42,798 nt of DNA from Armatimonadota bacterium (GTDB lineage: Bacteria > Armatimonadota > Fimbriimonadia > Fimbriimonadales > GBS-DC). Below are positions 19,513-28,292 of this stretch, piece after piece (position 1 is the stretch's first letter; each line of letters begins with the position of its first letter). The stretch spans positions 1 through 42,798 of the forward strand of contig JAIMAN010000019.1 in the NCBI GenBank assembly GCA_023511915.1, given 5' to 3'. The translations under genes and the position numbers were made by a program. The notes below the pieces were generated by a model, which saw only the letters and a program-made list of their open reading frames with translations, made no database searches and was not told the DNA's origin.

Positions 19513-19752
19513 CTACCGCACCTTCCCACCACCCCAAGGGGTAAATAATGAGGGTGTAGGTGTCGGTGTTTGGGGGATGTCTTCCTCTTCGTCGTCGTAG
19601 AGCGCGACGGCGTTGTCTGTCCACTCGTTGGGAGCGAAGGGGCGGGGGGCGTATAAGCGACGCAAGAGCGGGAATTCGTCCTCGAAAGGTACGCCTTCCA
19701 CACCCTCGACAAGCCCTGTCTCTTTCGCGATTGTGTAAGTATGGTATCGCAT
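19513..19752 (-). CDS. Small hypothetical protein (79 aa), acidic with TPTPTP tail
   Basis: ORF with protein-like composition MRYHTYTIAKETGLVEGVEGVPFEDEFPLLRRLYAPRPFAPNEWTDNAVALYDDEEEDIP; no homology check possible. Confidence 0.4.
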   Translation of the reverse strand: MRYHTYTIAKETGLVEGVEGVPFEDEFPLLRRLYAPRPFAPNEWTDNAVALYDDEEEDIPQTPTPTPSLFTPWGGGKVR

Positions 19753-19877
19753 CGGTTGTTCGTTCCCATACGGTAGGATACCCTACATTTTCACGCAGGT
19801 CTGTCTCGTAGGGTTTCCGCGTGATGGTCTCCATAGCAGATAGGATGCCCGATAGTCAACAATTGCTCGACGGTCTC

Positions 19878-21281
19878 TTAGGTGTGTGTGTCCGCCTGCG
19901 CATAGACGCGGGTCTCCTTCAGTAATAAAATGAGGCGTTCCAATTCTACCCCCAGCCGTTGGGCGCCCCACGCGATTAGCCCGACATCAAACAGCGTCTT
20001 GCCCAGCTGGGGCAGGTACATGTAGTGTTCGAAAAAGTGCAGGAACGCCATCGGCAGAAACGCCAGCGCGTGCCACAGCCATGCGCCGCCCAACAACCCC
20101 CGCCACCGCCACACCGCCGCCAGCACGCCCAGATAGAGCAGCGTGCCCACCAGGTGATCCCACCCCGTCTTGTCCACCAGCAACACTTCAAGCTGTGCGC
20201 CAATCGCCCGCCAGTATTGCCACTGCCCCACAGGAGGCAGCAGTTCGGTCAGGTAGGTAGAGACAGGTCCCGACAGGCTGCTGCGCAGTTGCTGGCGCTG
20301 GTAGGCAGTCGGCTCGGCGGGCAGCAGGGCGAAGCGCAGCGCGAAGACCAGCACGGCGCATGCCGCCCCCACAGCAAACGCCCGCGCGCCCCAACCGCCC
20401 CAGTCGCGCCGCCGCCAGAATGCCAGCGCGCCCACCAACGCAACCAGCATAATCGGCTGCTCGTAGCTGCCCAGCGCAAGCAGGTACAGCACGCCCCCCA
20501 ACGCCAGCCAGCCCCATCGTCGCTCCGTTGCCCCCCGCAGCAGCGCGTACATCGCCCACACGCCGAACATCGCCCCCAGCAACGCCGTGCGCGAGGGAAC
20601 CCATGTAATCAGGCGCGTGTATTCGGTCGCCAGCAGGCGGTCGAAGCCCCAAAACAGCGCGCCTATCGCAAGGATTATTTGACCCCCCTCCTTTAGGTTC
20701 CCCCTGCCCGCAGGGGGAACCGTCCCCAGCTGGTTCCCCTCGCGAGGCGGGGGGAACCTGAAGGAGCGGGACAATACTTTTCTGCTTGCCACGATGCCCA
20801 CCACTGCCCCCACAAACCACCACGCCGACCACTTCGACACGATACTTGTCAGCCCAATCTGCTGCAGGCTCAGCGCGACGCCCACCCCCAGCGCGAGCCA
20901 TTCAGCGTGGGGACTGCCCACGAGACGCGCGTAGGCGCGCACGAGCGCCCACGCCCCCAGCGCCGTCAGAATCATCAGCAGCCAGTTCGTCAGGCGGAAG
21001 CCCCAGCCCGACTCGCCATAGAGCGCGTAGTCCAGTGCGATGGAGACGCTGCTGATCGGGCGGTAGAAGCCGTTTTCCAGCAGCCAGTCGCCCACGAGCC
21101 ATCGCAGCGCGCCGTGCTGCTGCACGGCATCCAACATCACCGCCGTGTCGCTGTCGGCGCGGATGGGGGAGTCGTGAAACGCTTGGGGCAGCGCGAGCAG
21201 GTGCAGTCCTACGATAACCGCCAGCGCCGCCCAGAGCCAGCCGTCACTTCTTCTGCTTGAAGAAGAGCGCGTTCTTCTCAA
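19878..21281 (-). CDS. Multi-pass membrane protein, possible glycosyltransferase (GT39/mannosyltransferase-like)
   Basis: Repeated hydrophobic segments; N-terminal [52 protein letters not shown] resembles membrane GT first loop; TTG start overlapping ferredoxin 3' end. Confidence 0.65.
   Translation of the reverse strand: MRRTRSSSSRRSDGWLWAALAVIVGLHLLALPQAFHDSPIRADSDTAVMLDAVQQHGALRWLVGDWLLENGFYRPISSVSIALDYALYGESGWGFRLTNWLLMILTALGAWALVRAYARLVGSPHAEWLALGVGVALSLQQIGLTSIVSKWSAWWFVGAVVGIVASRKVLSRSFRFPPPREGNQLGTVPPAGRGNLKEGGQIILAIGALFWGFDRLLATEYTRLITWVPSRTALLGAMFGVWAMYALLRGATERRWGWLALGGVLYLLALGSYEQPIMLVALVGALAFWRRRDWGGWGARAFAVGAACAVLVFALRFALLPAEPTAYQRQQLRSSLSGPVSTYLTELLPPVGQWQYWRAIGAQLEVLLVDKTGWDHLVGTLLYLGVLAAVWRWRGLLGGAWLWHALAFLPMAFLHFFEHYMYLPQLGKTLFDVGLIAWGAQRLGVELERLILLLKETRVYAQADTHT
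20688..20766. repeat. Double-hairpin palindromic repeat inserted in frame in the membrane-protein CDS
   Basis: Outer arms CTCCTTTAGGTTCCCC / GGGGAACCTGAAGGAG (1 mismatch); inner perfect hairpin GGTTCCCCCTG-CCCG-CAGGGGGAACC; encodes [27 protein letters not shown] on the minus strand. Confidence 0.85.
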
Positions 21282-21486
21282 TATAGTTTCGCCATTCGGG
21301 GGGCACTTCGGTGTCAGCGTAGATGGCGTTCACAGGGCACTCGGGCTCGCACAGCCCGCAGTCGATGCACTCGTCGGGGTGAATGTAGAGCTGGTCGTCG
21401 CCCTCGTAGATGCAGTCCACGGGGCAGACCGCCACGCACGATTTGTCCTTCACGCCAATACACGGTTCCGTGATAACATACGGCAT
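21244..21486 (-). CDS. Ferredoxin family protein (two Fe-S motifs, 7Fe-type)
   Basis: [54 protein letters not shown]. Confidence 0.95.
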   Translation of the reverse strand: MPYVITEPCIGVKDKSCVAVCPVDCIYEGDDQLYIHPDECIDCGLCEPECPVNAIYADTEVPPEWRNYIEKNALFFKQKK

Positions 21487-21519
21487 AAGGATAGCCTCCT
21501 GCGCTATAGGATACCCGAT

Positions 21520-22173
21520 TCAGTTCTCCAAGTGGGGTTCGTCGCGGTAGCGTTCGAGGACGCGCTTGGCGACATCGCGTAGCAGGTCGGGCAGTTCCTT
21601 GCCTCGAATCGGCTCAGTCGGTTTCTGGTAGAGGGGTGCGCCCGCGCCGACCCAGCCGCCCTGCGCGAGGTACTGAAGCGCGCGGTAGGCGGGGTGGTTG
21701 CGTTCCAGACGAATCGTGGGCTGCGTGCGGAATCGGGTGACGCCGCGCGGCGCGCCGAGTTGCTCGCGCATGCGGGCGTCCAGTCGCTGCGCGTATTGCG
21801 CCAGCATCTGCCCGACCTGATAGCGCGGCATCGGTTTGCCTGCACTGAAGCGCGGCGGGATTGCCCCGCGCGCCTTGAGTTCCTTGAGCGCGGGCTGCGC
21901 CCACGCAGGATGCCTGCCCTCCAGCGATACCGCGCCTGCCGACGCGAGGCTAATCGGCTTTTGGAACGCTTCCGTCAGTCCCCGCTCCAAGTTCACCACG
22001 AACTCGGCGGTCAGCATGGCGACCTCGTAGCCCGTGAGCGGCTCGTCGTAGGCGGAAGTGGGTTTCGGGGGCGGCGCGTGGAAGTTCGGCTGCCGCTGCG
22101 CGCCCTGCGACCAAAGTAGCCCGACAAGCAGTAGGTTCAGCCCCGCCGCCTGCGCCATCGATAAACGGTTCAT
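21520..22173 (-). CDS. Secreted protein with SLH-like segments
   Basis: Signal-like N-terminus MNRLSMAQAAGLNLLLVGLLWSQGAQ; PLTGYEVAMLTAEFVV and HPAWAQPALKELKARGAI...PMPRYQVGQMLAQYAQRL resemble SLH spacing. Confidence 0.6.
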   Translation of the reverse strand: MNRLSMAQAAGLNLLLVGLLWSQGAQRQPNFHAPPPKPTSAYDEPLTGYEVAMLTAEFVVNLERGLTEAFQKPISLASAGAVSLEGRHPAWAQPALKELKARGAIPPRFSAGKPMPRYQVGQMLAQYAQRLDARMREQLGAPRGVTRFRTQPTIRLERNHPAYRALQYLAQGGWVGAGAPLYQKPTEPIRGKELPDLLRDVAKRVLERYRDEPHLEN

Positions 22174-22210
22174 ACCCTTAATTATGGCAGATTCGGCGCA
22201 ACGGGCGCAC

Positions 22211-22555
22211 TTAGCCCGGCGGCCAGCCCATTTGCCGCCCGCCCAGCAGGTGGAAGTGCAGGTGGTACACCGACTGCCCCGCCGCGCGGTTCGTGTTCAG
22301 CACCACGCGGTAGCCCTCCGCCTCGATGCCCTCCTGACGGGCAAGCTCGGCGCACACCCACAGCAGATGCCCCATCAGCCCCTCGTGGTCGGTTTGCATC
22401 GCCGCGAGGTTTTCGATGTGCAGGCGCGGGATGACCAAGATATGCGTCGGCGCCTGCGGGTTGATGTCGCGGAACGCCAGCGCGTGTTCGTCTTCGTAGA
22501 CCACCTGCGTCGGGATTTCGCGGCTCACGAACTTGCAGAACAGGCACGCGCTCAT
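22211..22555 (-). CDS. HIT (histidine triad) family protein
   Basis: CLFCKFVSREIPTQVVYEDEHALAFRDINPQAPTHILVIPRLH...QSVYHLHFHLLGGRQM. Confidence 0.95.
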   Translation of the reverse strand: MSACLFCKFVSREIPTQVVYEDEHALAFRDINPQAPTHILVIPRLHIENLAAMQTDHEGLMGHLLWVCAELARQEGIEAEGYRVVLNTNRAAGQSVYHLHFHLLGGRQMGWPPG

Positions 22556-23280
22556 GCCGACCTCCCTGCGGCGTGTTCGCGCCGCCGCTCGCGCAGAATC
22601 TCGCGAATCTTGCGGATAGACTCCTGCGCCATTTGTTGCACCTCGTGGGGCTTCAGTCCCAGTTTTTCCGCCGCCTGCTCCAGCGTGTGCGCCTGCTCGC
22701 CCTGCAGCCCGTACAGCAGGCGCACGACCTCCCGCTCGGCGGGCAGCAGATCGTCCATCACGCGCTCAATCTGTTTGGGGTGCAACGGCTGCGCAAGGTC
22801 ATACACGATTTGCATCAGCACCGTCTTCTCGTCTTTGGCGCGGTGCTGCCACATCTTGAGCGTCTGCTCGATTTGGGCGTGTCCCAGCGTCTCGGCGAAG
22901 TAGCCTTCCGCCCAGAAGTTGCGCTTGCCGATTTCCTGCTCCAAGCGGGGGATGCCCTCGAACAGCCGATGCGCCGTGCTGCGCTTGATATTGCTGATTA
23001 CATCGGCGACGGCATCGGTCGGTTTGATGCCCAGCACCAGATGCACCTGGTTCGGCATCACGCGGTAGGCGATGAGTTCGTACTCGTAGCTTTGGCACAC
23101 TTCGGGGAGCGCATGGGCAAAGAGCGCAGTGACCTCCGCATCAAAAAGGGGTTTCTTCGCGCGGGCGTAGAAGGCGACCAGCACAAACAGGCGGTACGCA
23201 CTGGAGCCTGTCGTGCGCAACTTCTCGAAAGGCGACCGCGCCTTACGCTGCTGCGACCCCTCGGTTGGTTTCTTCGCCAT
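22552..23280 (-). CDS. IS200/Y1 (HUH) transposase-like domain fused to a sigma-70 region 4-like HTH; probably catalytically degenerate
   Basis: N-terminus: YRLFVLVAFYARAKKPLFDAEV...LIAYRVMPNQVHLVLGI...SNIKRSTAHRLFEGIPRLEQEIGKRNFWAEGYFAETLG aligns by eye to IS200 TnpA. C-terminus: LLPAEREVVRLLYGLQGEQAHTLEQAAEKLGLKPHEVQQMAQESIRKIREIL aligns to sigma region 4. Confidence 0.85.
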   Translation of the reverse strand: MAKKPTEGSQQRKARSPFEKLRTTGSSAYRLFVLVAFYARAKKPLFDAEVTALFAHALPEVCQSYEYELIAYRVMPNQVHLVLGIKPTDAVADVISNIKRSTAHRLFEGIPRLEQEIGKRNFWAEGYFAETLGHAQIEQTLKMWQHRAKDEKTVLMQIVYDLAQPLHPKQIERVMDDLLPAEREVVRLLYGLQGEQAHTLEQAAEKLGLKPHEVQQMAQESIRKIREILRERRREHAAGRSA

Positions 23281-23313
23281 GCGTGCCCTCCAGCATCAAG
23301 CGACACCATCGGA

Positions 23314-23329
23314 AGTATACCCCATGTGG
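23314..23329 (-). promoter_or_regulatory. Promoter-associated motif CCACATGGGGTATACT upstream of the Y1-sigma4 fusion gene
   Basis: Contains GGGTATACT (extended -10-like); shared with 26874-26889. Confidence 0.5.
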
Positions 23330-23350
23330 GGGCGTTTTTTCCTGCCTGAA

Positions 23351-25444
23351 TCAGGGCGAATCCGTATACGGGCGCAGCCAATCCGCCAGCGCGGGGAGCG
23401 CGTCGAATATGCGCACGCCTTGAGGCAGGTTGTTCAAGATTTCGCGCCCGTAGGCTTTCGTGCGCGTGCGCGGGTCTAAGATTGCGGCGATCCCCCAGTC
23501 GTCGGCGCGGCGGATGAGCCTGCCGAACCCCTGACGCATCTGCTGCTTGACCATCGGCAGCGTCCACGCGCGGAAGGGGTCTAACGCCTGCGCCTCGAAC
23601 CACGCCTGACGCGCCCGCTGCAGGGGCGTGGTCGGCACTTCGAACGGGATGCGCGTCAGGATCAGGTTCACCAGCGTCTCGCCGGGGGCGTCGAATCCCG
23701 TCCAGAACGAGCGCACCCCGAACAGCACCGAATGCACCTCTTCGCGGAACTGCCGCGCGAGGTCTGCCACCGAGCCGTCGCCCTGCATCAGGATGCGCAC
23801 TCCGTCCAGTTGGATGCGCTCGCGCACGGCGCGCATCTCGGCGACGGAGGCGAACAGCACCAGCGCGCGTCCGTGCGTGAGGCGGATCAGCGCGCCGATT
23901 TCGTCGGCGAGGCGCTGATAGTAGGCGTCTGCGCCAGGCGCGCGGGCATGCGGCGGGGGCGGCGGGATCGCGCCCACGCGCGGCAAGTAGAGCGCGCACT
24001 GGCGACGGTAATCGAACACATAGGGCAGTTGAAGCGTCGCGTGCGCTTCGAACCCCAGTTGCCCCGCGAAAAAGTCGAACCGCCCGTCGATAGTCAGCGT
24101 CGCGCTCATCAGCAGCGCGGGGCGGTCGCTCCACAGGCGCGTGTGCAGCCACTCGCCCAGCGCGAGCGGCTCGTAGCACGCCTTCCAGCGCGGCGCGTCA
24201 GGCTCCACCCAACTTACGCCCTCCGCTGGCTCCGCCAGCCGCCCCAAGTGCTCATACGCCATCACGAACTCGCCGCGGAACTGCAGCAGCAGCTCGCGCA
24301 CGGCGTCGTGCTGCGCGTCGGTGAGTTGCCCCTTGAAGTCCTTCAGCGTCTGGCTCAGTTCCCGATAGAGGTCGCCAATCTCCTTGCGTATCGCCGCTGC
24401 CGTGTGGCTGACCTGTTCGTGCAGGTCGGGTCGGAACGCGCCGTGCAGCGGGCGCATCTGCGCCAGCGTTTCGGGCGCGACGCGCGTAGCGACCCCCTCC
24501 TTCGGTAGGTCGCCGGGGAACGCCATCTGCTCATAGGCGTCGCGCACGCGCCCCGCAAAGCCCGCCACCAACTGCTGCACGGACTGTATCAGCCCCAGTG
24601 GCGGGTTCTCGCCCGTAAGCACGTCGCCAACCTGGTTGCTCAAGTTCACGGCGTGCGCAATCAGCCGTTCGATAAACTTGCTGTCCAGGTCGAACTCCAG
24701 CGCGCTGGCGGCGGCGTCCAGAAAGTCGTGCGCCTCGTCGAGGATCAGGTAGTCGTAGTCGTCCAGCAGCGAGGCTGCGCCGTCGGTCGCTTGGCGCACC
24801 ATCGCGTCTGCCAGCACGAAGGCGTGATTGGTGATAACAATCCCCGCTCGGCGCGCCCGCTCCCGCGCTTGGTAGTAAAAGCAGGTGGGGTAGTAGGGGC
24901 ACAGGCGCGCCCGACACGCGCTCGGCACAGCGATATGCTCCCACAGCCCGCGCATAAACCGCTCGGGCACGCCCCTGCGCCGTAGAAACTCGTGCAGTTC
25001 CGACTCCACGCCCTCCTGCGCGACGCTGACCCACTGCTGGAGGGAATTCGCGAGTTCGGGACGCACGCGCGACGCCTTGTTGCCCCGAATGATGTCGGCG
25101 CAGGCGTAGCGGCTGCGTCCCATCGCCAAGGCGACTTCGGGCGCGGTCGGGAACAGGCTCAGCGCGAGCGGCAGGTCTTTGCGCCAATACTGCTCCGCCA
25201 GCATCGCCGTGTAGGTGCTAATCACGACGCGCTTGCGGTGCTGCAGGCTGTAGGCAATCGCGGGCAGCAGCGCGGCGAGGCTTTTGCCCACCCCCGTCGG
25301 CGCTTCCACCATCGCCGACTGCCCGCGCTCCAGTTGCTCGCACACGAACTGCGCCATCTGGCGTTGCACGGGGCGCGGCTCGAAATCGGGGCGCGACTCC
25401 AGACGCTGGAACGCGGCGTCTACTGCCTCCCACAGGCTGCTCAT
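23351..25444 (-). CDS. ATP-dependent DNA helicase, DinG/XPD-like
   Basis: Walker A VEAPTGVGKSLAALLPAI; DEAH box YLILDEAHDFLDA; Cys-rich insertion ACRARLCPYYPTCFYYQARERARRAGIVITNHAF; GFGRLIRRADDWG. Confidence 0.93.
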   Translation of the reverse strand: MSSLWEAVDAAFQRLESRPDFEPRPVQRQMAQFVCEQLERGQSAMVEAPTGVGKSLAALLPAIAYSLQHRKRVVISTYTAMLAEQYWRKDLPLALSLFPTAPEVALAMGRSRYACADIIRGNKASRVRPELANSLQQWVSVAQEGVESELHEFLRRRGVPERFMRGLWEHIAVPSACRARLCPYYPTCFYYQARERARRAGIVITNHAFVLADAMVRQATDGAASLLDDYDYLILDEAHDFLDAAASALEFDLDSKFIERLIAHAVNLSNQVGDVLTGENPPLGLIQSVQQLVAGFAGRVRDAYEQMAFPGDLPKEGVATRVAPETLAQMRPLHGAFRPDLHEQVSHTAAAIRKEIGDLYRELSQTLKDFKGQLTDAQHDAVRELLLQFRGEFVMAYEHLGRLAEPAEGVSWVEPDAPRWKACYEPLALGEWLHTRLWSDRPALLMSATLTIDGRFDFFAGQLGFEAHATLQLPYVFDYRRQCALYLPRVGAIPPPPPHARAPGADAYYQRLADEIGALIRLTHGRALVLFASVAEMRAVRERIQLDGVRILMQGDGSVADLARQFREEVHSVLFGVRSFWTGFDAPGETLVNLILTRIPFEVPTTPLQRARQAWFEAQALDPFRAWTLPMVKQQMRQGFGRLIRRADDWGIAAILDPRTRTKAYGREILNNLPQGVRIFDALPALADWLRPYTDSP

Positions 25445-25460
25445 GCCAGCGGAGATTATA

Positions 25461-26186
25461 CTACAACGGGGTGGCTTTCAGCAGGCGCAGAGTCTCAGCA
25501 AACAGGCGTGCGATTGTTTCCGTCGCGCCGTGCATCACTTCGGTGACCTCCTCGTGCGTGAGCGGCTGCCCGCTCAGCCCCGCGCCCAGATTCGTGACGA
25601 TAGCGACGGCGGCGTAGTGGATGCCCGCCTCGCGACACAGAATCGCCTCCGGCGCGACCGTCATCCCAATCACATCGCCGCCCAGCAAGCGAAACATCCG
25701 AATCTCGGCGGGCGTCTCATAGCGCGGTCCAGGCGCACACACATAGACCCCCTCTCGCTGCACAGGTATCCCCAGCCTATCCGCCGCTTTGAGCAGCGCG
25801 TCGCGCAGTAGCGGCGAGAACGGCTCGGTGAAATCGGTATGCACTACCGTATCGTGGTACAGCGTGTTGACCTCGCGCATGAAGTCCAGAAAATCGCTCA
25901 GGATGACCAGCGTGCCAGGCGTCCAGTCCGTGCGCAGCGCGCCGACAGCGGCGGTCGCCAGCACGCTTTGCACGCCATGCTCTTTCAGTAGGCGCACATG
26001 GCGTGCGTGCGGGATGCGATGGGGCGGAACCTTGTGCCCCTTCGAGTGGCGGGGGAGGAGGAGTGCAGGCTCCCCGTGCAGGCTCCCTTCGTACAGAAAC
26101 ACGCCGTCGTTATCGGTATGCTCTGCCTGAAGCGTCCAGCCCGGCAGGCTCTGCACTCCTGTCCCACCGATAATCGCTGTCTTCAT
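25461..26186 (-). CDS. S-methyl-5'-thioadenosine phosphorylase / MTAP-like purine phosphorylase
   Basis: AIIGGTGVQSL; LLPRHSKGHKVPPHRIPH; GPRYETPAEIRMFRLLGGDVIGMTVAPEAILCREAGIHYAAVAIVTN. Confidence 0.9.
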   Translation of the reverse strand: MKTAIIGGTGVQSLPGWTLQAEHTDNDGVFLYEGSLHGEPALLLPRHSKGHKVPPHRIPHARHVRLLKEHGVQSVLATAAVGALRTDWTPGTLVILSDFLDFMREVNTLYHDTVVHTDFTEPFSPLLRDALLKAADRLGIPVQREGVYVCAPGPRYETPAEIRMFRLLGGDVIGMTVAPEAILCREAGIHYAAVAIVTNLGAGLSGQPLTHEEVTEVMHGATETIARLFAETLRLLKATPL

Positions 26187-26192
26187 GCAAAT

Positions 26193-26864
26193 TCAGCGAT
26201 TGCGCGCCCGCGTTTTGCCTTTGGCGGCGGCGGGCTGTGCTTCACCATCGTTGTGCTCGTGGTATGCCTTCTGGAGGCTCAGGCGCACCATATCGGAGAC
26301 GCGATTGATCTCCGTGATGTTCGCTTGACGCGCCGCTTCGGGGTTGACAATCAGCACCGCCCAGTTGGACAGCACGAATTGATGCACCTCCGTCGGCGTC
26401 GGATAGGGTCCTTGCTGGGCTTGGGGCGTCGGCACATAGACGGCGGCTTTTTCCGCCACCAACGCTTGCGCCGCCTCGCCCATCTGCTTGGCAATGGTCG
26501 TCTCCGACCGCTGCTCCAGAACCGAGTTGATGAGCTGCTCTAACTGCTCATCGGTCTTGCCTTCCATCATCCGACGCACGGCGCGCAGCGGAATATACTG
26601 CGCCTGCAGAGTCTTGAGCGTCACCAACTGCAACAGGTGGTGATAGTCGTAGATGACGCGGTTCCCACGCCGACGCGACGGCGGGTCAATCAGCCGATGC
26701 GCCGTGTAGAAACGAACCGTGCGCACATCTGGGAAGGGCACCACCTTGTAGCGCGGTTGAATCGGCGCCCACTGCTCCAGCAGACTGTTCGCAACAGCCA
26801 CAAGCTCCTCGATGGTGAAACCCTCTTGCTCCCGATACTGCATCAACGCTTCGATGGGTTTCAT
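26193..26864 (-). CDS. MerR-type HTH transcriptional regulator
   Basis: VRTVRFYTAHRLIDPPSRRRGNRVIYDYHHLLQLVTLKTLQAQYIPLRAVRRMMEG; start placed at ATG 26864 because a -10-like TACACT lies 9 nt upstream. Confidence 0.82.
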   Translation of the reverse strand: MKPIEALMQYREQEGFTIEELVAVANSLLEQWAPIQPRYKVVPFPDVRTVRFYTAHRLIDPPSRRRGNRVIYDYHHLLQLVTLKTLQAQYIPLRAVRRMMEGKTDEQLEQLINSVLEQRSETTIAKQMGEAAQALVAEKAAVYVPTPQAQQGPYPTPTEVHQFVLSNWAVLIVNPEAARQANITEINRVSDMVRLSLQKAYHEHNDGEAQPAAAKGKTRARNR

Positions 26865-26873
26865 AGTGTCCAG

Positions 26874-26889
26874 AGTGTACCCCATGTGG
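26874..26889 (-). promoter_or_regulatory. Promoter-associated motif CCACATGGGGTACACT upstream of the MerR regulator gene
   Basis: 15/16 identical to the motif at 23314-23329; TACACT at 26879-26874 as -10. Confidence 0.5.
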
Positions 26890-26990
26890 ATACAAAATTG
26901 CAAGTGCTATGGATTAATGTTAAATCGCGTAGTTTATGATGCGCTAAGGTTTAGATGGATTGCCTGAGTGAATCGGTCATAATTCATGCC

Positions 26991-27371
26991 ATGACACACC
27001 CACCGATCACAGAGTTCATCGCGTTTCTGCCTGCGCCGAACTGGGAGGCGACGCGCCAGTTCTACGAGCAGACGCTGGGCTTGCCCTGTGTGCTGGAGCA
27101 GGTGGACTGCTGCATCTACCGCGTGGCGGGGGCGGGCTATCTGGGCTTTTGCCGCCGCGCGGAGACGCCCCAGCCCGCCGAGCGCGTGATCCTGACGCTG
27201 GTCACGCCCGCCGTCGACGAATGGCACGCACACCTGCAGGCGCACGGCGTCGAAATCACTAAGCCGCCCGCCTACAACGAGCGGTACCACATCTACCACC
27301 TGTTCGCCCGCGACCCGAACGGCTACCTGATCGAGATTCAGCGGTTCGACGACCCGCGCTGGAGCGACTAA
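26991..27371 (+). CDS. VOC family (glyoxalase/bleomycin resistance-like) protein
   Basis: FIAFLPAPNWEATRQFYEQTLGLPCVLEQ...YHIYHLFARDPNGYLIEIQRF. Confidence 0.9.
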   Translation: MTHPPITEFIAFLPAPNWEATRQFYEQTLGLPCVLEQVDCCIYRVAGAGYLGFCRRAETPQPAERVILTLVTPAVDEWHAHLQAHGVEITKPPAYNERYHIYHLFARDPNGYLIEIQRFDDPRWSD

Positions 27372-28252
27372 GACGCCATCTCTGGGGCAGCCTCGCGCGC
27401 CCGACGCCCGAAGTAGTAGACCATAAACGCGCCTGTGGCGAACATAATCAGGCTGTAGACCGCCGCAGGGATGGACATCGCAGGCTGCTTCAGAATCGTG
27501 CTGGCAATCAGAATCGCGAGCGTGCCGTTCTGGATGCCGCCCTCGATGGCAATCGCTATCGCCTGCTTGAGCGGCAGGCGGAACAGGCGCGCCACATTAT
27601 AGCCCATCCACAGCGTCAGCACATTCAGCGCGAGCATCGAAAGCCCCGCCTGCCGAAAGTGCGACGGCAGGTTCTCCACATCCTGCAGCACCGCGCCCAG
27701 CACCGCAATCACGATAAACACCATCGACAGATACCGCACGGGACGCTCCGCCGCAAACGCCAACTTGGGCTTGCGCGCGCGAATGAGCATGCCGATTGAG
27801 ACGGGAATCAGGATAATTGCGCCGACCTGAACAATCGTGCGCAGCACGGGCAGCCGAATCTCTTGCGTCTCGCCCAGAAAGTGCGCCAACGACAGGTTAA
27901 TCAGGATCGGCGTCGTGACGATGATGATGATGCTGTTGAACGCGGTCAGGGTGATGCCCAGCGCGACATCGCCCCGCGCGAGGTAGGTAATCAGGTTCGC
28001 CGTCGCGCCCGCAGGACACAGCGCGAGGATCATCACCCCGACCGCCAACTGCGGCTCCATCGGGAACAGTTTCGCAATTATGAACCCCGCCAGCGGCAGC
28101 AGCACCATCTGGCAGGTCAGCCCAATCACGAACGCCTTCGGGAAAATCACCACGCGCAAAAAGTCGTAGCGCGTGAGCGTCAGCCCCAAGCCCAGCATAA
28201 TCACCGCCAGCGCAACGGGCAGCACGACATTCGTAAAGATGTTCGCTTCCAT
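27368..28252 (-). CDS. Bile acid:sodium symporter (BASS) family protein
   Basis: ALAVIMLGLGLTLTRYDFLRVV...MILALCPAGATANLITYLARGDVALGITLTAFNSI. Confidence 0.92.
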   Translation of the reverse strand: MEANIFTNVVLPVALAVIMLGLGLTLTRYDFLRVVIFPKAFVIGLTCQMVLLPLAGFIIAKLFPMEPQLAVGVMILALCPAGATANLITYLARGDVALGITLTAFNSIIIIVTTPILINLSLAHFLGETQEIRLPVLRTIVQVGAIILIPVSIGMLIRARKPKLAFAAERPVRYLSMVFIVIAVLGAVLQDVENLPSHFRQAGLSMLALNVLTLWMGYNVARLFRLPLKQAIAIAIEGGIQNGTLAILIASTILKQPAMSIPAAVYSLIMFATGAFMVYYFGRRAREAAPEMAS

Positions 28253-28292
28253 AGCGGGCTATATAACACATCGAAGCGAATTTTCCTGTCGC

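Noticed and set aside
22552-23280. Reading the fusion as an active insertion sequence
   Set aside because: No terminal hairpins or tandem tnpB seen, the HUH and Tyr positions appear degenerate, and the gene is overlapped by a HIT-family gene.
22573-23349. Plus-strand ORF (258 aa) opposite the Y1-sigma4 fusion gene
   Set aside because: Sense strand has two recognisable domains, SD and promoter; the antisense ORF looks like a shadow frame.
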